DNA from: Acephala macrosclerotiorum
Taxonomy: Eukaryota > Ascomycota > Leotiomycetes > Helotiales > Mollisiaceae
DNA length: 64,000 bases
Direction: 5' to 3'
Assembly (NCBI GenBank): GCA_014904845.1
Contig: MU119205.1
Span: forward strand, 248,001-312,000
The notes below the pieces were generated by a model, which saw only the letters and a list, made by a program, of their open reading frames with translations, ran no database searches and was not told the DNA's origin. The translations under genes were made by a program, and so were the position numbers. This document shows, piece by piece, positions 32,131 through 43,978 of this stretch. How positions within the stretch are numbered: position 1 is the stretch's first letter; each line of letters opens with the position of its first letter.

Positions 32131-33493
32131 AACTTAGAGACACTAGCTTCTTCGTTGTTTTCATCATTCGAGACTTCTGACCCTAGGGACACGGTTTACG
32201 CGGTTCTTTCACTAGCCAAGCACACCCCTGCGGCGCCTGAACTGCGTATAAAGCATGACTTGTCGGAACCCACGGGAAACAGCCTTGATATTTTCCTCCT
32301 CAAAGTTTTCCATTATGTGCCAATGCCTCTCAGCTCGCTGGTGAGCTTCGTGCTTGACCCTTTTTCGTTAAGACGCCGCCCGAACCCCCCGAAGCACCAC
32401 CATTCTCGCATTGGACCAAGCTACGAAAAAAGCTTGACGGATGTGTGTATTGACTTCGTCGGCTATTGCATTGAAACTTCTCAGTCGCTTGATATCCTTT
32501 GCCGGTGCTGGGCCCCAAATCCAAGGCCGACCAAACCGCAGAATTTAAGGATTTCCAATACAGAGTCGAAGAAAGATCGTGAGAAATTGCCCACATGGAT
32601 AGGTACTATTGATGGCCACGCATTTGGTGGACCTAACGGTGCTTTTAATGGCAGGGTCAACGGTGATAGCCTTGTCGGCGGGGTCAAGCGAGAAAAGCGG
32701 CAATATTACGATGCTTCTGCAGGTCTTAAAACCCTTCGTCACATTTGGCAAATGCCACATAAATATGATGGACGACGATCATGATTCTGGGATTGAGACA
32801 GATATTTCAGATGACGAGTCTTGGTCCAGCGAATATGGAACTAAAACCTGGATCAACACTTCCACTATCCCAAAACCAACCAGGAAGTTCGACGGTACGG
32901 TGCATGTCAAGGGCTTCGTATTGGCCATCATCGAGAAGACAACTCCGCGCGTGCTGAACGGGGTATTACCCAACGAGGCATTTGAATATGGAGGATGGTC
33001 ACAAGAGGACGGAGACGGGAAAACCGTCCCAGACCAGCTCTGGCGAACCCTCGTTGCTGACCGCGGTCCTGACGGCACCAATGCTCCGTCGTGGTATCAA
33101 CGAGCCTGCCAAGAATGTCTTGCCCACATCAATGAGAATGGAGACCTAAACATCCCTGAACTTAGAAATCGCAAAGATATTCCAAGTGCCGTGGCAACTT
33201 TTCTAGACAGGGTGCAAGGAATAACATGTGGCCGAAGGTTTTTCTCTTCCCGAGCAAGCCACAACCCGGAAAGGCATTCCCTCTTCGGCCTGGCTCCACA
33301 TAACAGCAGTGAGAGTGATAGTATTTGTATTCTCTTTGGGTGTAGTGTGCCAGTCGTGCTTCGGCAGGTCCGTTCTGGGCGTTATATCTTCATTGGCGAA
33401 TGCTACGTCCACGGAATGATGGATGGAAAAGCTATCACCTTCCCCAGACCAGAATATCCATACTACCGGACAAAGGGATTCACGTTGATTTGA
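32131..33493 (+). pseudogene. 3' remainder of the caspase-HET gene, beyond a stop and a frameshift
   Basis: Directly after the TAG the same frame continues with SFETSDPRDTVYAVLSLAKH, the usual HET-gene continuation, up to SAGLK near 32730. From there the homology moves to another frame (PFVTFGKCH, then VLAIIEKTTPRVLNG, TLVADRGPDGTNAPSWYQRA and ILFGCSVPVVLRQ), ending at the stop 33491-33493. The shift lies in a run of four A (CTTAAAACCC); three A would keep the frame. So the ancestral protein was about 440 residues longer. I found no intron that would remove either lesion. A sequencing error could explain the A-run but less easily the TAG. Confidence 0.7.
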
Positions 33494-34416
33494 TTTTTTA
33501 TATTAATGTATCTTTAAAAGAGTATACGTATAACTATATTTGTTAAGTATATAAAATATACTTTAACTTCTTTCAATTGTTCTTGTTTGTTCCTAGTCAT
33601 GGGCACAGTTTTTCGAGGTCGTGAGAGCTAGAGGGAAGGAGGATAGGATACTTAGCGAAACCCTTGCTCCTTCAAGCCCCTAGCCCCTAGGCTTCCACTT
33701 TACTAGTCCCCAATAGCTGCTCTAATCGCCGCCTCAACTGCTCTAATCGCCGCCTCAACTGCTCTAAGAACCTTGGGGAGGGGGAGCTGAGACACTAGGA
33801 GCCACAACATAAGATTTACTCAACGGGCAACTACACGAATGTGCAGCGAAGTAATCAGGTGATGGCAGAATCTCTACAGCCCGAATGTCATATGAAAAAC
33901 AACCGGGCTACCCGGAAAAGGGTCGGCATCTACTCAGGTCCAAAGACGGAATGGAAAATACACATGTTAGATTCCCAGCTCTTCAACAACAGCACTACAA
34001 GGCCCTCTATTCTCTACTGCTATTGCAGTATCAAGGCTTGCAAGTGGGCATCAAGATCTCTATGAGCCTAGTACTCGATGAAAGAGGACATATACACATA
34101 GAATCTCATCAATATATTTTTCAATTTTGAAACAAGGAACGGCATATTTCCCGATCCGACTAACGCAAAACGAAACCCCTCAAAAAACAAAGGCCCAAAC
34201 TTTAAGTTTCCGCGGCATTTCGTTCGTTATCAATAGAGATATAGGCAGAGTGCATCGTAAGATTACCTTCGGAACGCAACCAGTAAGTCACCACCCTGGC
34301 AGGTCCCCGGACCCGCCAAGACCTTTGTTCCGAGAGCTATTGCGCTAATGCAATAATATTGAAGGTGTTATAAGAGACACATTCGTGCCTTGGTGTAATT
34401 TTAGCTGTCCCACTTG
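33494..34416. other. gene-free stretch after the caspase-HET gene
   Basis: No credible gene. Short open frames near 33841-34348 are not family-like. It contains the small tandem repeat listed separately. Confidence 0.45.
33717..33767 (+). repeat. 21-bp tandem repeat, 2.4 copies
   Basis: The unit CTGCTCTAATCGCCGCCTCAA occurs at 33717-33737 and 33738-33758, followed by a partial third copy. The copies are identical, so the duplication is recent. No role is known. Confidence 0.85.
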
Positions 34417-34450
34417 TAAGAGCTGGGGCCATCACACATGGCCCACTTAA
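34417..34450 (+). repeat. left inverted repeat arm of the transposon relic
   Basis: Pairs with 35729-35762 on the other strand; three mismatches in 34 bases. Confidence 0.8.
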
Positions 34451-35728
34451 CCGAGAACCATGAAATCAACTTTTTTAATTCTAAATTCTATGATTAATCC
34501 ACTATTTAATCTTTTGCTTTAAAATTAAAATTACATATTAATAAACAGTAATTAAACATCGTACTGCAATAACATCTTTAATTTTACAAGTCAATTGTTC
34601 TATATAATACTTGAAATCACGTGAATCTACTCGATTTTACAGTTTCTACAACTTTTTGTGTAAATTCTCTCTATTTTTCGACATATAAAGTAATTTCTTC
34701 AATTCTTCTTTTATCTATCGTTAGACTTTTTCAATTGAATTTAAATCAAATAAACAAAGAGACTAATTAAATTCGCGAATCTCATATTGTAGTTTAAAAA
34801 GTCTAACTTTTTCTTTATATATTTTTATTTCGTTTTCTATAAAAATATATTTTAAACTTAAAACATTAAACAAAAAGAAAACTATAGACTAAAAAACTTA
34901 TTAAAAATATACTTTAAAGTAAATATTTTTACAGTCTAAAAACTTCTCTATAAACACTAATTCTAATTTATAATTTCAATTAATAAATCTTCAAATTATT
35001 ATTATAACTTTTTTTAATTAATAAACAAATTGTATACAATTAAAACTCTTTTTTTTATTTACTTTTTATATTATTTAAATTTTACTATTTTTTTTAGTCT
35101 CAAATATAATTTTATTTGATTATATGATTTTTTATTAATTTTTTCTTTGTTTACTATTATCTCTATAAACAATATAGTCTAATATTTCTTACTATTTATA
35201 CTTTTTAGTAAACGTTAATTTTTTTTTAGTTTATTATCGTAATATATAGAATCGAAAATATATAATACAACGACAATAATTTGCGCAGTGTAATTCTCGA
35301 CGAATAATTCGAATAAAAACTAAAAGTTGTAATAAAGTTTTAAGACTAGCGAAAATCATTTTATAAAAAAACTAATCTTTTACGATTGTGCGAATGCATC
35401 GACGAATATCTCTTACAAATATAATATGTGATTTCGAGCGTTTCTTTCCTCGTATTCGACGATTGTATTCTTACTTGAAAATGCGTCTTATTAATCTTTT
35501 AAGTATAATATCTCTTTTTGAATTTCTCGCTAAGATTTTCTCTGTTTTTACAAACTGCGAATAACTACGCGAGCAAAAATAGACTATTTTCTTTTGTTTT
35601 TCTAGAGAAAAGAATTGAGTATTACAAGTATTTCCATTTTGAATTACAGAGAAAAAGAGCTATTAATTAATAAAATATTAAGATTTAAAAAAAGGGGACT
35701 AAAAATGCGAACGCGTCGACGCGTTCGC

Positions 35729-35762
35729 TTAAGTAGGCCATGTGTAGTGGCCCCAGCTCTTA
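35729..35762 (-). repeat. right inverted repeat arm of the transposon relic
   Basis: Pairs with 34417-34450. Just inside it lies a 16-bp palindrome, AACGCGTCGACGCGTT. Confidence 0.8.
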
Positions 35763-36450
35763 GCATCAATTTTTTGGGGACATATTTTCGTCCTTTCGGC
35801 GAGAGTTGAACCTTTATCACCAACCACGCTCCACTAGGAGACATCGCTCATGATAGTATCGTTTGGGAGGCTGGCTTCGGACCTTGGACGACCATCCAGT
35901 GCCTGTGTTTCTTGACTTCTAGGAAGTCCACCGCATTTGCTAAGTGACTCATCCCCCAGAAAGTTTCCAGCCTCCTAGATAGTGTTAAAACCCAGGGACG
36001 AGAAGTTGAGTCGTTGTTAGTCATATCCGCGGCACATGGTTGCTCTCTAGAAATTGGCGTCGAATGTTGGACGTCCACGACGACTCAAGAAATTTTTATT
36101 GAAGTGAACATAGCACGAGTAGATACTATTCAATTCTGAAGAAATAGCCGACGAAATGGCATCAGAAGAAGGGGCCTAGCAATGGATATATCGACGAGAA
36201 ATTCTCTTTCAGTCTAGAAATACAGCAGAAGTGGAAGCGAACAAAAATCTATGCAGCTTAAACGCTATTCGTACATGGTATCCAATACAAGTCCAAAGCT
36301 AATCAGGCAGGCGCTGAGCATCAATATTCGCTCCCCTCCCATCTATGTAAACTAGCCCTTTGGCATCTAGCAGTCTTTTGCTTAGTGACCAAAGCTGTTG
36401 GACAACTGAGTAAGATCATCATGCAAAACGAGCACATACACTCTCTTAGC
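35763..36450. other. no clear gene
   Basis: A 76-codon minus-strand open frame at 35848-36078 is the only one of note. It has no motif I know and may be a gene fragment. Confidence 0.35.
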
Positions 36451-37995
36451 CTAGTCCGCAACGACCCGAAGATGACAAAACATATCTGCCAACTCATTCG
36501 GAGCCGTTAAAGTCCATTCCCCTACCCTGGACATGTTACAACCCTGCCAGGCAGTCGCCCGATCCGTTTCCCTTGGGCCCCCCTCACATCGAAACACGTA
36601 GAGCGTAGCTTCCTCGTCTAGAAGGACCAGACTGAAGTGAAGAATGCAGACGCTTCTCTCTACCTGCATAATACTGCTCTTGCCGTTTCTGCCGATCTTC
36701 AATGCCTTGGTGTAGAGTAAGTGTCGATTATATAGTGCGGTAGATCCGTACACGGCAATCTTGTGTTTGACTAACAACCTCTTCTCTGTGAAGTTCCCAC
36801 AATCAGAATTCTCAAATGCGAGGCTGAGGTAAGGAGAAGTCTTTCGATTCGTTTCATTGCTTACGAAGGTCTGGCGCGCAATCCATGTCGCACGAGTGGC
36901 TGAAGTTCCGACGCTTCTAGCCAGTATGCGCAGTCGATTATGTCTCTCGGAAGATTGAGTTTTCTAAGTGTAGTTGGATCAATCTTCATTGGCTGGGCCG
37001 CATTTCGCGACGCGGAGCGGCGTGGTGCAGCGCTGGATATGCTGGTTGATGGGGTGATGGAGGATGTGGGTGGGGTGGACTCTCTATCGATGGATTGCGT
37101 CGAGATGCTGCTGGTAGAAGATTCTCTGGTGGAGATTAGGTGGTAGGGTTCGGTGGCCACGTTTAACGTCTTGGGGTTGTTGAAGACTCTGACTCCGGGC
37201 AAAGGACAACTACGTAAGATCTGACCAGTGACGAACTGTTGACGGTCGACCTGTGCCGAGTCACGATCCGCAACCAAAGCCTTCAACCTTGCAGCTAACT
37301 CCTCTGCATCTGCCTCTGCCTTTACCTTTGCCTTCGTGCCCTCATCATTGTCTTCCCATACTTTACAGCTCTCTAGCTCTGAGACCACTTCGGCGGGAGC
37401 CGCTTCGACCGCTTCGCGAACGCGTAGCCAGAAGGATGCGACAACAAGATTTGAAGGTACCACCACGTCCTCCTTGATAGTAGCCTGATGTCGTTTAAGT
37501 ACTTCGGAGAAGGCGGTTGACGAGAAGCCTTGCGGATCATATTCCTCAGCTGGAACGCGCCCAGCCGTGGACCCCCATGATGTTGATGCCCAGCAGGTCT
37601 TTCGGGGGATTGTGTGCGTTCCTAAAATATATAACTTCGCTCCAAAGTGCCTGTATGAAAGATGAGTCTATGTCGGGAGGCTTGTGGGAAGAGGAAAAGC
37701 CGTGCAAGTCGCGTAGAGATTGGTGATTTGGTAAGACTGGTGACCGAGATTGATTGCACTCTTCTTGTTTGCGATTGTTCAGGTAGGTAGGCTTTAGTTG
37801 CAGAGGGGCAGGGGTAGTGCAGTAGGAGGTCTCTGCAATGTGTGAATTGCATTGAATTTGCGTCAGAAAAGAGTCGGTAGGCGTGTTGGATTTCGGTGGT
37901 GTTGGAAATGCTGGATGCGGTGCAGGTGCTCTTTCGGAAGAATTTTGCTGCACAAACTGGTCGCCGCAGCGATGATGAGAAGAGAAGAGAAGCAT
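36451..37995 (-). CDS. unrecognised gene with a frame conflict near its middle
   Basis: The 3' part is convincing. An exon runs down to 36865, a 41-bp intron (36864-36824: GTAAGC, then ACCTCAG) follows, and the last exon is 36823-36451, restoring a frame that ends in MFCHLRVVAD. The protein has an acidic, alanine-rich segment (AEADAEELAARLKALVADRD) and a serine/threonine-rich linker. Upstream, the best-looking frame from the ATG at 37995 ends in a stop at 37546 (GVHGWARSS), while the 3' frame is one base off there (PAEEYDPQGFSSTAF). A one-base lesion near 37545 would join them; no good intron was found. I do not recognise the family. A TATA-like TATAAAAAAA lies about 160 bp upstream of the start. 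Confidence 0.4.
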
Positions 37996-39745
37996 GGTAA
38001 TTTAAATCCTGTCAAACAACCCCCCTCCTTTTTATCGTGGTGTACACAGTCAGTCTCTTCACATTTTAGCAGCATAAAACGATCTTTTCTTCCACCAGGT
38101 CGTTCATCGCGGGGTAAATAGTGCAGGTACACGGTCCATCCGTGCACACCTATTGGTATAAAAAAATTCCGTTCCGATGGAGGCTTACACAAGATCCCGA
38201 AGCTCGACTTCTTACTTCCTGTCCATGCTCTCCCTTTTAGCGAATTCTCTTTGTTGGTTGGCTAGGAGCTGTTGGTTTGCACAATACACTGTGTAGAGAA
38301 GCACTGGAGTTTAACGGAAATCAAGAATTTGTAGTACCGTGTGTATCTGCTGTAACAAGGCAATTTCGTATAATAGCGAGCAAAGGAGGTTAACCGGCTA
38401 TTACATTCGAGCGCGAGTTCTTGTATATCGAATTTTATAAGTGCTCTAGTAAATTGAAGTCATACGCGATGACGTTTGAATTGTGAGGTTGAATTACGAA
38501 TTACTAGTCACATGCGATTAGAGCAAAAGTATTCAAGTCGGGCCTTCATAAATATTTTTAATAAATTTAATAAAGAAATTTAATTAGTTGATTTCTTTTA
38601 AAATAAATTGATATTTATAATATTTAAATATTTTAAGTCCATTTTATGATATTTGGCAACTATTTCACTTTTACTTATCTTTATATCGCAATCTAGAAGA
38701 CTTTCAAGTCCCTGTTCAGGCCCAAAGTAGGCGTTTTCAAGCTCTATGGTTGGTCTTTCGAGCAGTCTAGAGCGTTGCTTTCGTAGGGGGCCTAGCAGCG
38801 TGGATTGTAAGATTGAGTTCAAGCTGGCCAATAAGAAAATTATTGGTCAACCCCCCCAGCATCGTCTTCAAAGGGTCAGATGGTAACAATGATAAAACTA
38901 TCGTGTGGCTTGTTAATGACTTTGCAAGGGGGGGTGTATTAGATCTCGCTGGCCCAGAGATATGATGCCGCAAGTCTGAGTATCTCAAATGCCAACCACT
39001 CGGCCATCACCACTGTAAGTCCTGATATTGCAAGTTTAATCATTAGCATCCAGTTTTTCATACAATGCTTTTGTATGAAAACCCTCCCCAGCATTCGCAG
39101 CCATTTATAAGATGAATATACAGGAAAAGAAGAAGAAAAGGAAGATCATCTGCCTCTACAACTACAACCGGAACTGAGAACTCCAATAAAACCCCACTTG
39201 AAGACCTGCAAAGGATATTAAAAAGGAATATTAAGTTCAAAATTGACTTATGCAAACAAAAAGCCAGTCGAGGGAGAAGTTTTAACGGAGCGGCAATAAA
39301 AAGAACATACAACGTTGCGTTGAAATAGCCTTGAGCTTGAACGAACCGTTTTCCGCTTTCAAAAATAACATATTCAGGCGCTCCAGAGACAAGAACTCTA
39401 AGATAGAGCCCTGCCAGCGCAGTTGTTTCTTTGTCTGGAACGATAGAGTTGGAAGGGAAATAAAAAGACTTCAATGTAGATGATTTTGAGACAGAATAAA
39501 AGATACTAATCAACTCTGTATTGGTGCGCCGTCTCTAGTTAAGTTTCGATTGGCCTCTGCAAGAGTCTAGTTCGATTTGCAATTCTATATCCCATCTCAT
39601 ATTCGGAAGGACATTCTATCTCGCTCTCTCTCTAAATGATAAGAACCACCACTATTGCACGACTCCTACAGCTAGATTATCATGTTACATTGGTCGCTCG
39701 TATTATTGTTCACCCCTCCCGATGATTGAAGTCAACACCAGGATA
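37996..39745. other. gene-poor stretch with AT-rich patches
   Basis: An AT-rich patch lies near 38.54-38.63 kb. Minus-strand open frames at 38598-38988 and 39058-39513 are short. The first pair (for example ERPTIELENAYFGPEQGLES in one frame) could be debris of an older gene, because the protein-like text jumps frame near 38775. No intact gene was recognised. Confidence 0.4.
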
Positions 39746-40185
39746 TTAGATTTCATGGTGGCCGTAACTGAGTTTGCGTATGGCTCGCATCGTCTCAGTT
39801 TCGGGGGCTTGGGGTTCGTTAGGTGGTGGAGTATCGCCGGTACTCTGTGAGGTTAAGCTGAAGGGGCTACCAGTAAAGCGACCCCAACGAGGTCTCATCG
39901 CTACACGCTTCTTCTTCTCTTCTAGCGTTTTCTCCATGAAGGAATGGATATCATCAAATGAAACAGACAAGCCTCCAACTTTTGAATCTTCCCTCAGGGC
40001 GGAAGTCTTGAAGACGTGTCCGATCACACTTTTCGCCAGCGTTTCCACGTCACGGCCATTCCCCCATCCAGTTGTAGCGGCAAGCTTAACAAACAGCTGA
40101 ATTATCGTTGTCCATCTACCCCTTTCGCTAGGAATTTTATTGTCTAAGCCATGAACCCGAATGCCAAGCTCCCCCACACGCTTTT
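39746..40185 (-). pseudogene. C-terminal remainder of the triple AAA ATPase gene
   Basis: The upstream AAA frame breaks at GAC TGC TGG AGC TGC TGA (stop 40186-40188). One additional G after TGG would give the expected ..CWELLKKRVGELG and lead into this frame, which runs 140 residues more (IQLFVKLAATTGWGNGRDVE, then SFDDIHSFMEKTLEEKKKR) to the stop at 39746-39748. This looks like the natural small helical domain and tail of the third AAA module. Confidence 0.7.
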
Positions 40186-43100
40186 TCAGCAGCTCCAGCA
40201 GTCTTCAGGCGGCATGTGTCGAAATATGAGTTCGGTAGGAAATCGACTTGCCAAGCCCCGATTTGCTTGGAGGAGATTGTTCATGTCAACCTCGTAACCA
40301 GCTAAGATGATGATCAACTTGTTCGCGTAACGCTTCTTGGTGATGCAATCGACCAATTCAGCAGCGGCGTCCTTGGTGTACTCGCTTTTCCCAAGCCGAT
40401 AGGCCTCGTCTATGAATAGCACTTTCCCAAGCGCCCTTTCAAAAAGGTTGATGATTTTAGGGCCAGTCTGACCCAAATACTCTCCAATCATATCCGTGCC
40501 CGGCGGACCTTTGAAAATAAACGTGAAAGGAATATGGGGCCGCGGGTCCACACCATGCTTCCGCATGCCTTCCGCGATTAGTTGATAGTTCTCAAACTGT
40601 GAAATGATGTTTTCGCATCCGATGACGTCTCGGAAAAGCTCGCGACAGCTATTCCCCTTACTCAACACGCGTTCAAAATTGGCATCGAAATCCTCAGGCC
40701 TGAGAGTTCCCGAATCCGAGGGGTTAATTGGGGGAGTGAGTAGATGTCTTTTCCGGCGTGAGGCTTTCGCACGATCAATCATGTTTGCTACTTCTCCACC
40801 ATTTCCAAAATTGGGACGATCTTGGGCTAGTTGGAGCATCTGTATAGCGACCTTTCTGGCCATCTCAGTCATCTCCAACCCTTGATCTCGAACCATTTTG
40901 TCCAGTATCTGGGTCAGCTGAGCAATGGTAAAATCCGCGAAATTGATAGCATCCTCGAGTGGAAATCGACGAGCAAGTCCAGGGTTGAGGTTCTGGAATA
41001 TTTCAAGAATGGGCTCTGTATAGCCAGCCAGAATAATACAACGGTCCTCTTTGTTTTGCGTCTGAGATACTATGGTATCGATGGCGGCGATTTGAAAGCT
41101 GCTAGCGATGCTGCTAGAGCTACTCTTTTTACCCTGGTAGAGCATGTGGAATTCGTCGATAATCAATACCCTTCCCATGGCAGCGGCGAGGATGCTAGTG
41201 GTATTCGATTCGGTCTGGCCAGTATACCTCGCGATCAGGTCCGCCGGTGTTTTTATCGTAACTTCCCCACTTGAAAGAAGCCCCAAATCGACCAGCACTT
41301 GGCCATAAAGTTTCGCCACTGTTGTTTTACCAGTTCCAGGATTACCGTGGAAAACACGGTTGAGACCTAGTGAAAGTGGTTCCTTGCCTTGTAGAACGCG
41401 ATTGTAGTTGTCCTGTGTGCGATTGGAGAGCGATTTGATAGCCACTTTGACTTCTTCCAAGCCGATTAGCGCCTGCAGCTCCTTCCAAGCCGCGCTTCTC
41501 TCAAGGGCATCAGTCGGTTCCGGCCCTATCATGTCTTCTTTTGCGAGGAAGAAGTCTTCTGGGGCTTTCCCTTCAATTCGCTCGAGACGTAGGCGCTCAG
41601 CTTGTCGTTCACAGACTAGCCGAAATGTGCCTTCCACAGCTTGAGTGGCTGCAGCTTCGTCTGCTTTCTTCTCAGAAATCAATCGCCGTACCAAGATCTG
41701 TGAATACTGTCCATATATTCCACCCTCAACCTCCATCTTTTTGTGGAATCTCGTCTCTATGAGCTGTGCCAAGTAGTGAAGTAGCTCTTTCTCCAAATGA
41801 TCGTCAAGCCTGATAGTGTGTGGAACTCGACTCTGACCGTTCGGAATGTGCTTGAGAAACGGCCCCATTCCTTCCACATAGCCCGCAAAAATGAAAATGA
41901 TGCGTCCCTGGTGGGTGTCGATTTCTCCTACAATATGGTCAAAATTGGCTTTGTTTGAAACCAGATGGTGGGTTTCATCAACAACGTAGATCTGACGAGT
42001 AAGTTAGCTGATGTCGTTGACAGCCTGCAAAGGTGATTATTCACGCCTCCTTTCCCTTCTCCCAGCTCCTTGAGAAGCTTCGTGGTGCTCGCGATGTCGT
42101 CGGAGGCGGCGACCTTCTTGGCTTTTGTCTCAAGGACTTCCTTTCCTAGAACAATCTCCATAGACAAGAGGAACTGTGCATATAGTCCAGAGATGGTAGT
42201 GTTCTCTTGATAAAAGTCAGCAAACACAATCGGGTAAGTTAGGGCGTCAGGAATAGAAATTTGACACGTGTCCCACCACTTATATCAGTAGATATAACGG
42301 AGGAGAAAAAATGGTGTGGCGTGCTAGCAAGTCAAGGAACTTACCCTTTCCTGAGTTCCCCACGAATGCAACGGAGAATCGATCCTTGGAGAGATCTACT
42401 CCTTGTCTCCGAGCCGTATCAACCATACCCTTCACCTTTAATACATGAGACTTGACATTCTCCTGACCAACTAAGTCCATAACTTTGTCGATTGCCTCGT
42501 TTCGGGCACCGTCCCGCTTTTGTCGCTTCCACTCTCGCTGAGAGAGAGAATCGGATGGCTCGTCAAGAAACTTAGGGGCATCCGGAGCATCTAGTTTGGG
42601 TGGATCGCTAGGGGTGGCTTCGTTGCTGGTAATCTCCGGGCCGGAATCGCCAGAGGAAGGCCCTTTGGTTGGAGGTGATACCGTGCTCTTCTCGCCATCC
42701 TCACCAGTTTTGTTTGGCTCCAACTCGTCCTCCTTCGTCTCCTTTTCCTTTGGATCGTCCTTGTCCTCATCCTTTGGCTCGCCCTTTCCCTTCTTCAGCG
42801 TATCCTCTCTCTTCTCACTCGTACTCTCCTTCTCTTTCAACTCATCTCCCTTCATCCTTGGTTCACTCTCCTTCTTGTCCCCTTCCGTGCTCTTATTTCC
42901 ATTATCCATATTTATGTCGTGGTTGGATTTGTCTTTCCTTGAACTGCTCTCCTCACCCTTACGTTCCTTTTTTTGCTCCTTTGGTACACTTTCAACACCA
43001 TTTGTAAGTACTATGCTGCCCTCGACTGGCCTGCCATTCTCCTTTTCCAAGTCGGATGGCGGCTCGTCAAAAAACCCCTCTAGGGCACTAGAAAGTTCTA

Positions 43101-43240
43101 TAAAGGCCTGATCAAACCCGTCAGGTTTAACTGTGGAGCTTGAAAGCTAGGGAAAAGTCAGGTTTGGTTTCCAGAGTTGATGGTTGTTTTCTTTGCAAAC
43201 CCACCGTCCTCTCTTTCATTTTTGTTTCCACCTTAGCCAT
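40186..43240 (-). CDS. triple CbxX/SpoVK-type AAA ATPase, frameshifted at its 3' end
   Basis: Four exons: 43240-43205, 43146-42345, 42205-42045 and 41991-40186. The N-terminal 200 residues are Lys/Glu/Pro-rich. Three AAA modules of the CbxX/CfqX/SpoVK type follow. Module 1 has a degenerate P-loop, GNSGKENTT instead of GxxGxGKTT, though its Walker B (IYVVDETHHL) is present. Module 2 is intact: FHGNPGTGKTTVAKLYGQVL, VLIIDEFHML and PGLARRFPLED. Module 3 has FIFKGPPGT joined straight to DMIGEYLGQTGPK, so about 30 residues including the Walker A lysine are missing without loss of frame; its Walker B (VLFIDEAYRLG) remains. The frame then ends prematurely at 40186. Such proteins are frequent in fungi near HET and NLR genes, with no settled function. 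The 139-bp second intron is the least certain junction. Confidence 0.7.
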
Positions 43241-43360
43241 GTCTATAAGACAGGACTGGCCCTGCAATTTACTATGTGGGTGCTGCTTAGTGAATGATGA
43301 CCGTTTCGCAGCACGGTGTGCCTCGTCTTTCGAGGCCTTGTCTGTCTCCTCCTCGTTGTC

Positions 43361-43597
43361 TCAGCGAAGCCAGAATGCTACGCACAGCCAGACGAAGCTG
43401 ACTTGAATCACTCGTATGCCAGTTCTATAGCTCGTATTGTAGTACGGTATGCCAAAGAAACCCAATGCACTTGCAATCACGCTGAGAAGTGCGGCGAACC
43501 CCATCACTTTATCTAGCAATCCCTCAAGCTGGCGTTTAGAAACGATACCAAAGTTAGCCGAGCTATTGTGATTGGTGCCACGTTTGTAGGTCTGCAT
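43361..43597 (-). CDS. small putative membrane protein
   Basis: 78 residues from an ATG at 43597. After a polar N-terminus there are two hydrophobic stretches (VMGFAALLSVIASALGFFGI and IQVSFVWLCVAFWL) separated by a short loop with YYNTSYRTG. It lies 120 bp upstream of the AAA gene on the same strand. It may be a gene or the 3' end of a decayed larger gene. No family recognised. Confidence 0.3.
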   Translation of the reverse strand: MQTYKRGTNHNSSANFGIVSKRQLEGLLDKVMGFAALLSVIASALGFFGIPYYNTSYRTGIRVIQVSFVWLCVAFWLR

Positions 43598-43978
43598 GTG
43601 GCTTGGAGTGATGATATCTCAGCGGCTGAAGAGGAGTACGAACGCCAAAAGTAATGGTCGTGGGGATAGGTTAGTAGTATTTAGCAGGGCCGCCACTAAT
43701 TTTAGTGGGTATCAAACTACCCGTAGAGGTCTGCTCCCTGCCCGCGCCTCGATGTAATCCAAGGCGCCGGGGCTATGCCATAGCAAAATCTTTGAACGTC
43801 ATCCTCCGGAATTCTACAAGTGTTCGAAAGTCCAGCGTGTAGCCTAGAAAGCGCAAAGGCTATGCTAGATTCAGCCCATCACTATATTTGAACACTGTCG
43901 AAGCTCGCCTCAGTCACCAACATTTTCAACCTACAACCATTATTTCCACATTTTGTTTTCCGGCGCCACCTCAGAAAA

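Larger units (their letters stand above)
34417..35762. mobile_element. RIP-degraded DNA transposon with inverted terminal repeats
   Basis: Two 34-bp arms at 34417-34450 and 35729-35762 are inverted copies of each other with 31 of 34 bases matching (core GGCCATGTGT and GGCCCCAGCTCTTA). The outer ends may reach a few bases beyond, towards TGTCCC on both sides. The 1.28 kb between the arms is extremely AT-rich with stops in all frames, as RIP leaves it. The total length of about 1.35 kb fits a Tc1/mariner-type element. No transposase reading frame survives, so the superfamily is inferred from size and ends only. Confidence 0.7.

Noticed and set aside
31965..32150. Intron that would remove the TAG in the caspase-HET gene
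   Set aside because: A GTATGA donor and TAG acceptor exist, but splicing would delete about 55 codons of normal HET text, so it is not a likely natural intron.
33841..34348. Overlapping short plus-strand frames before the transposon relic
   Set aside because: They change frame every 60-80 codons without recognisable protein text.
39058..39513. 151-codon minus-strand open frame with hydrophobic stretches
   Set aside because: No recognisable family, and the surrounding sequence is AT-rich debris. The hydrophobic look can follow from T-rich codons.
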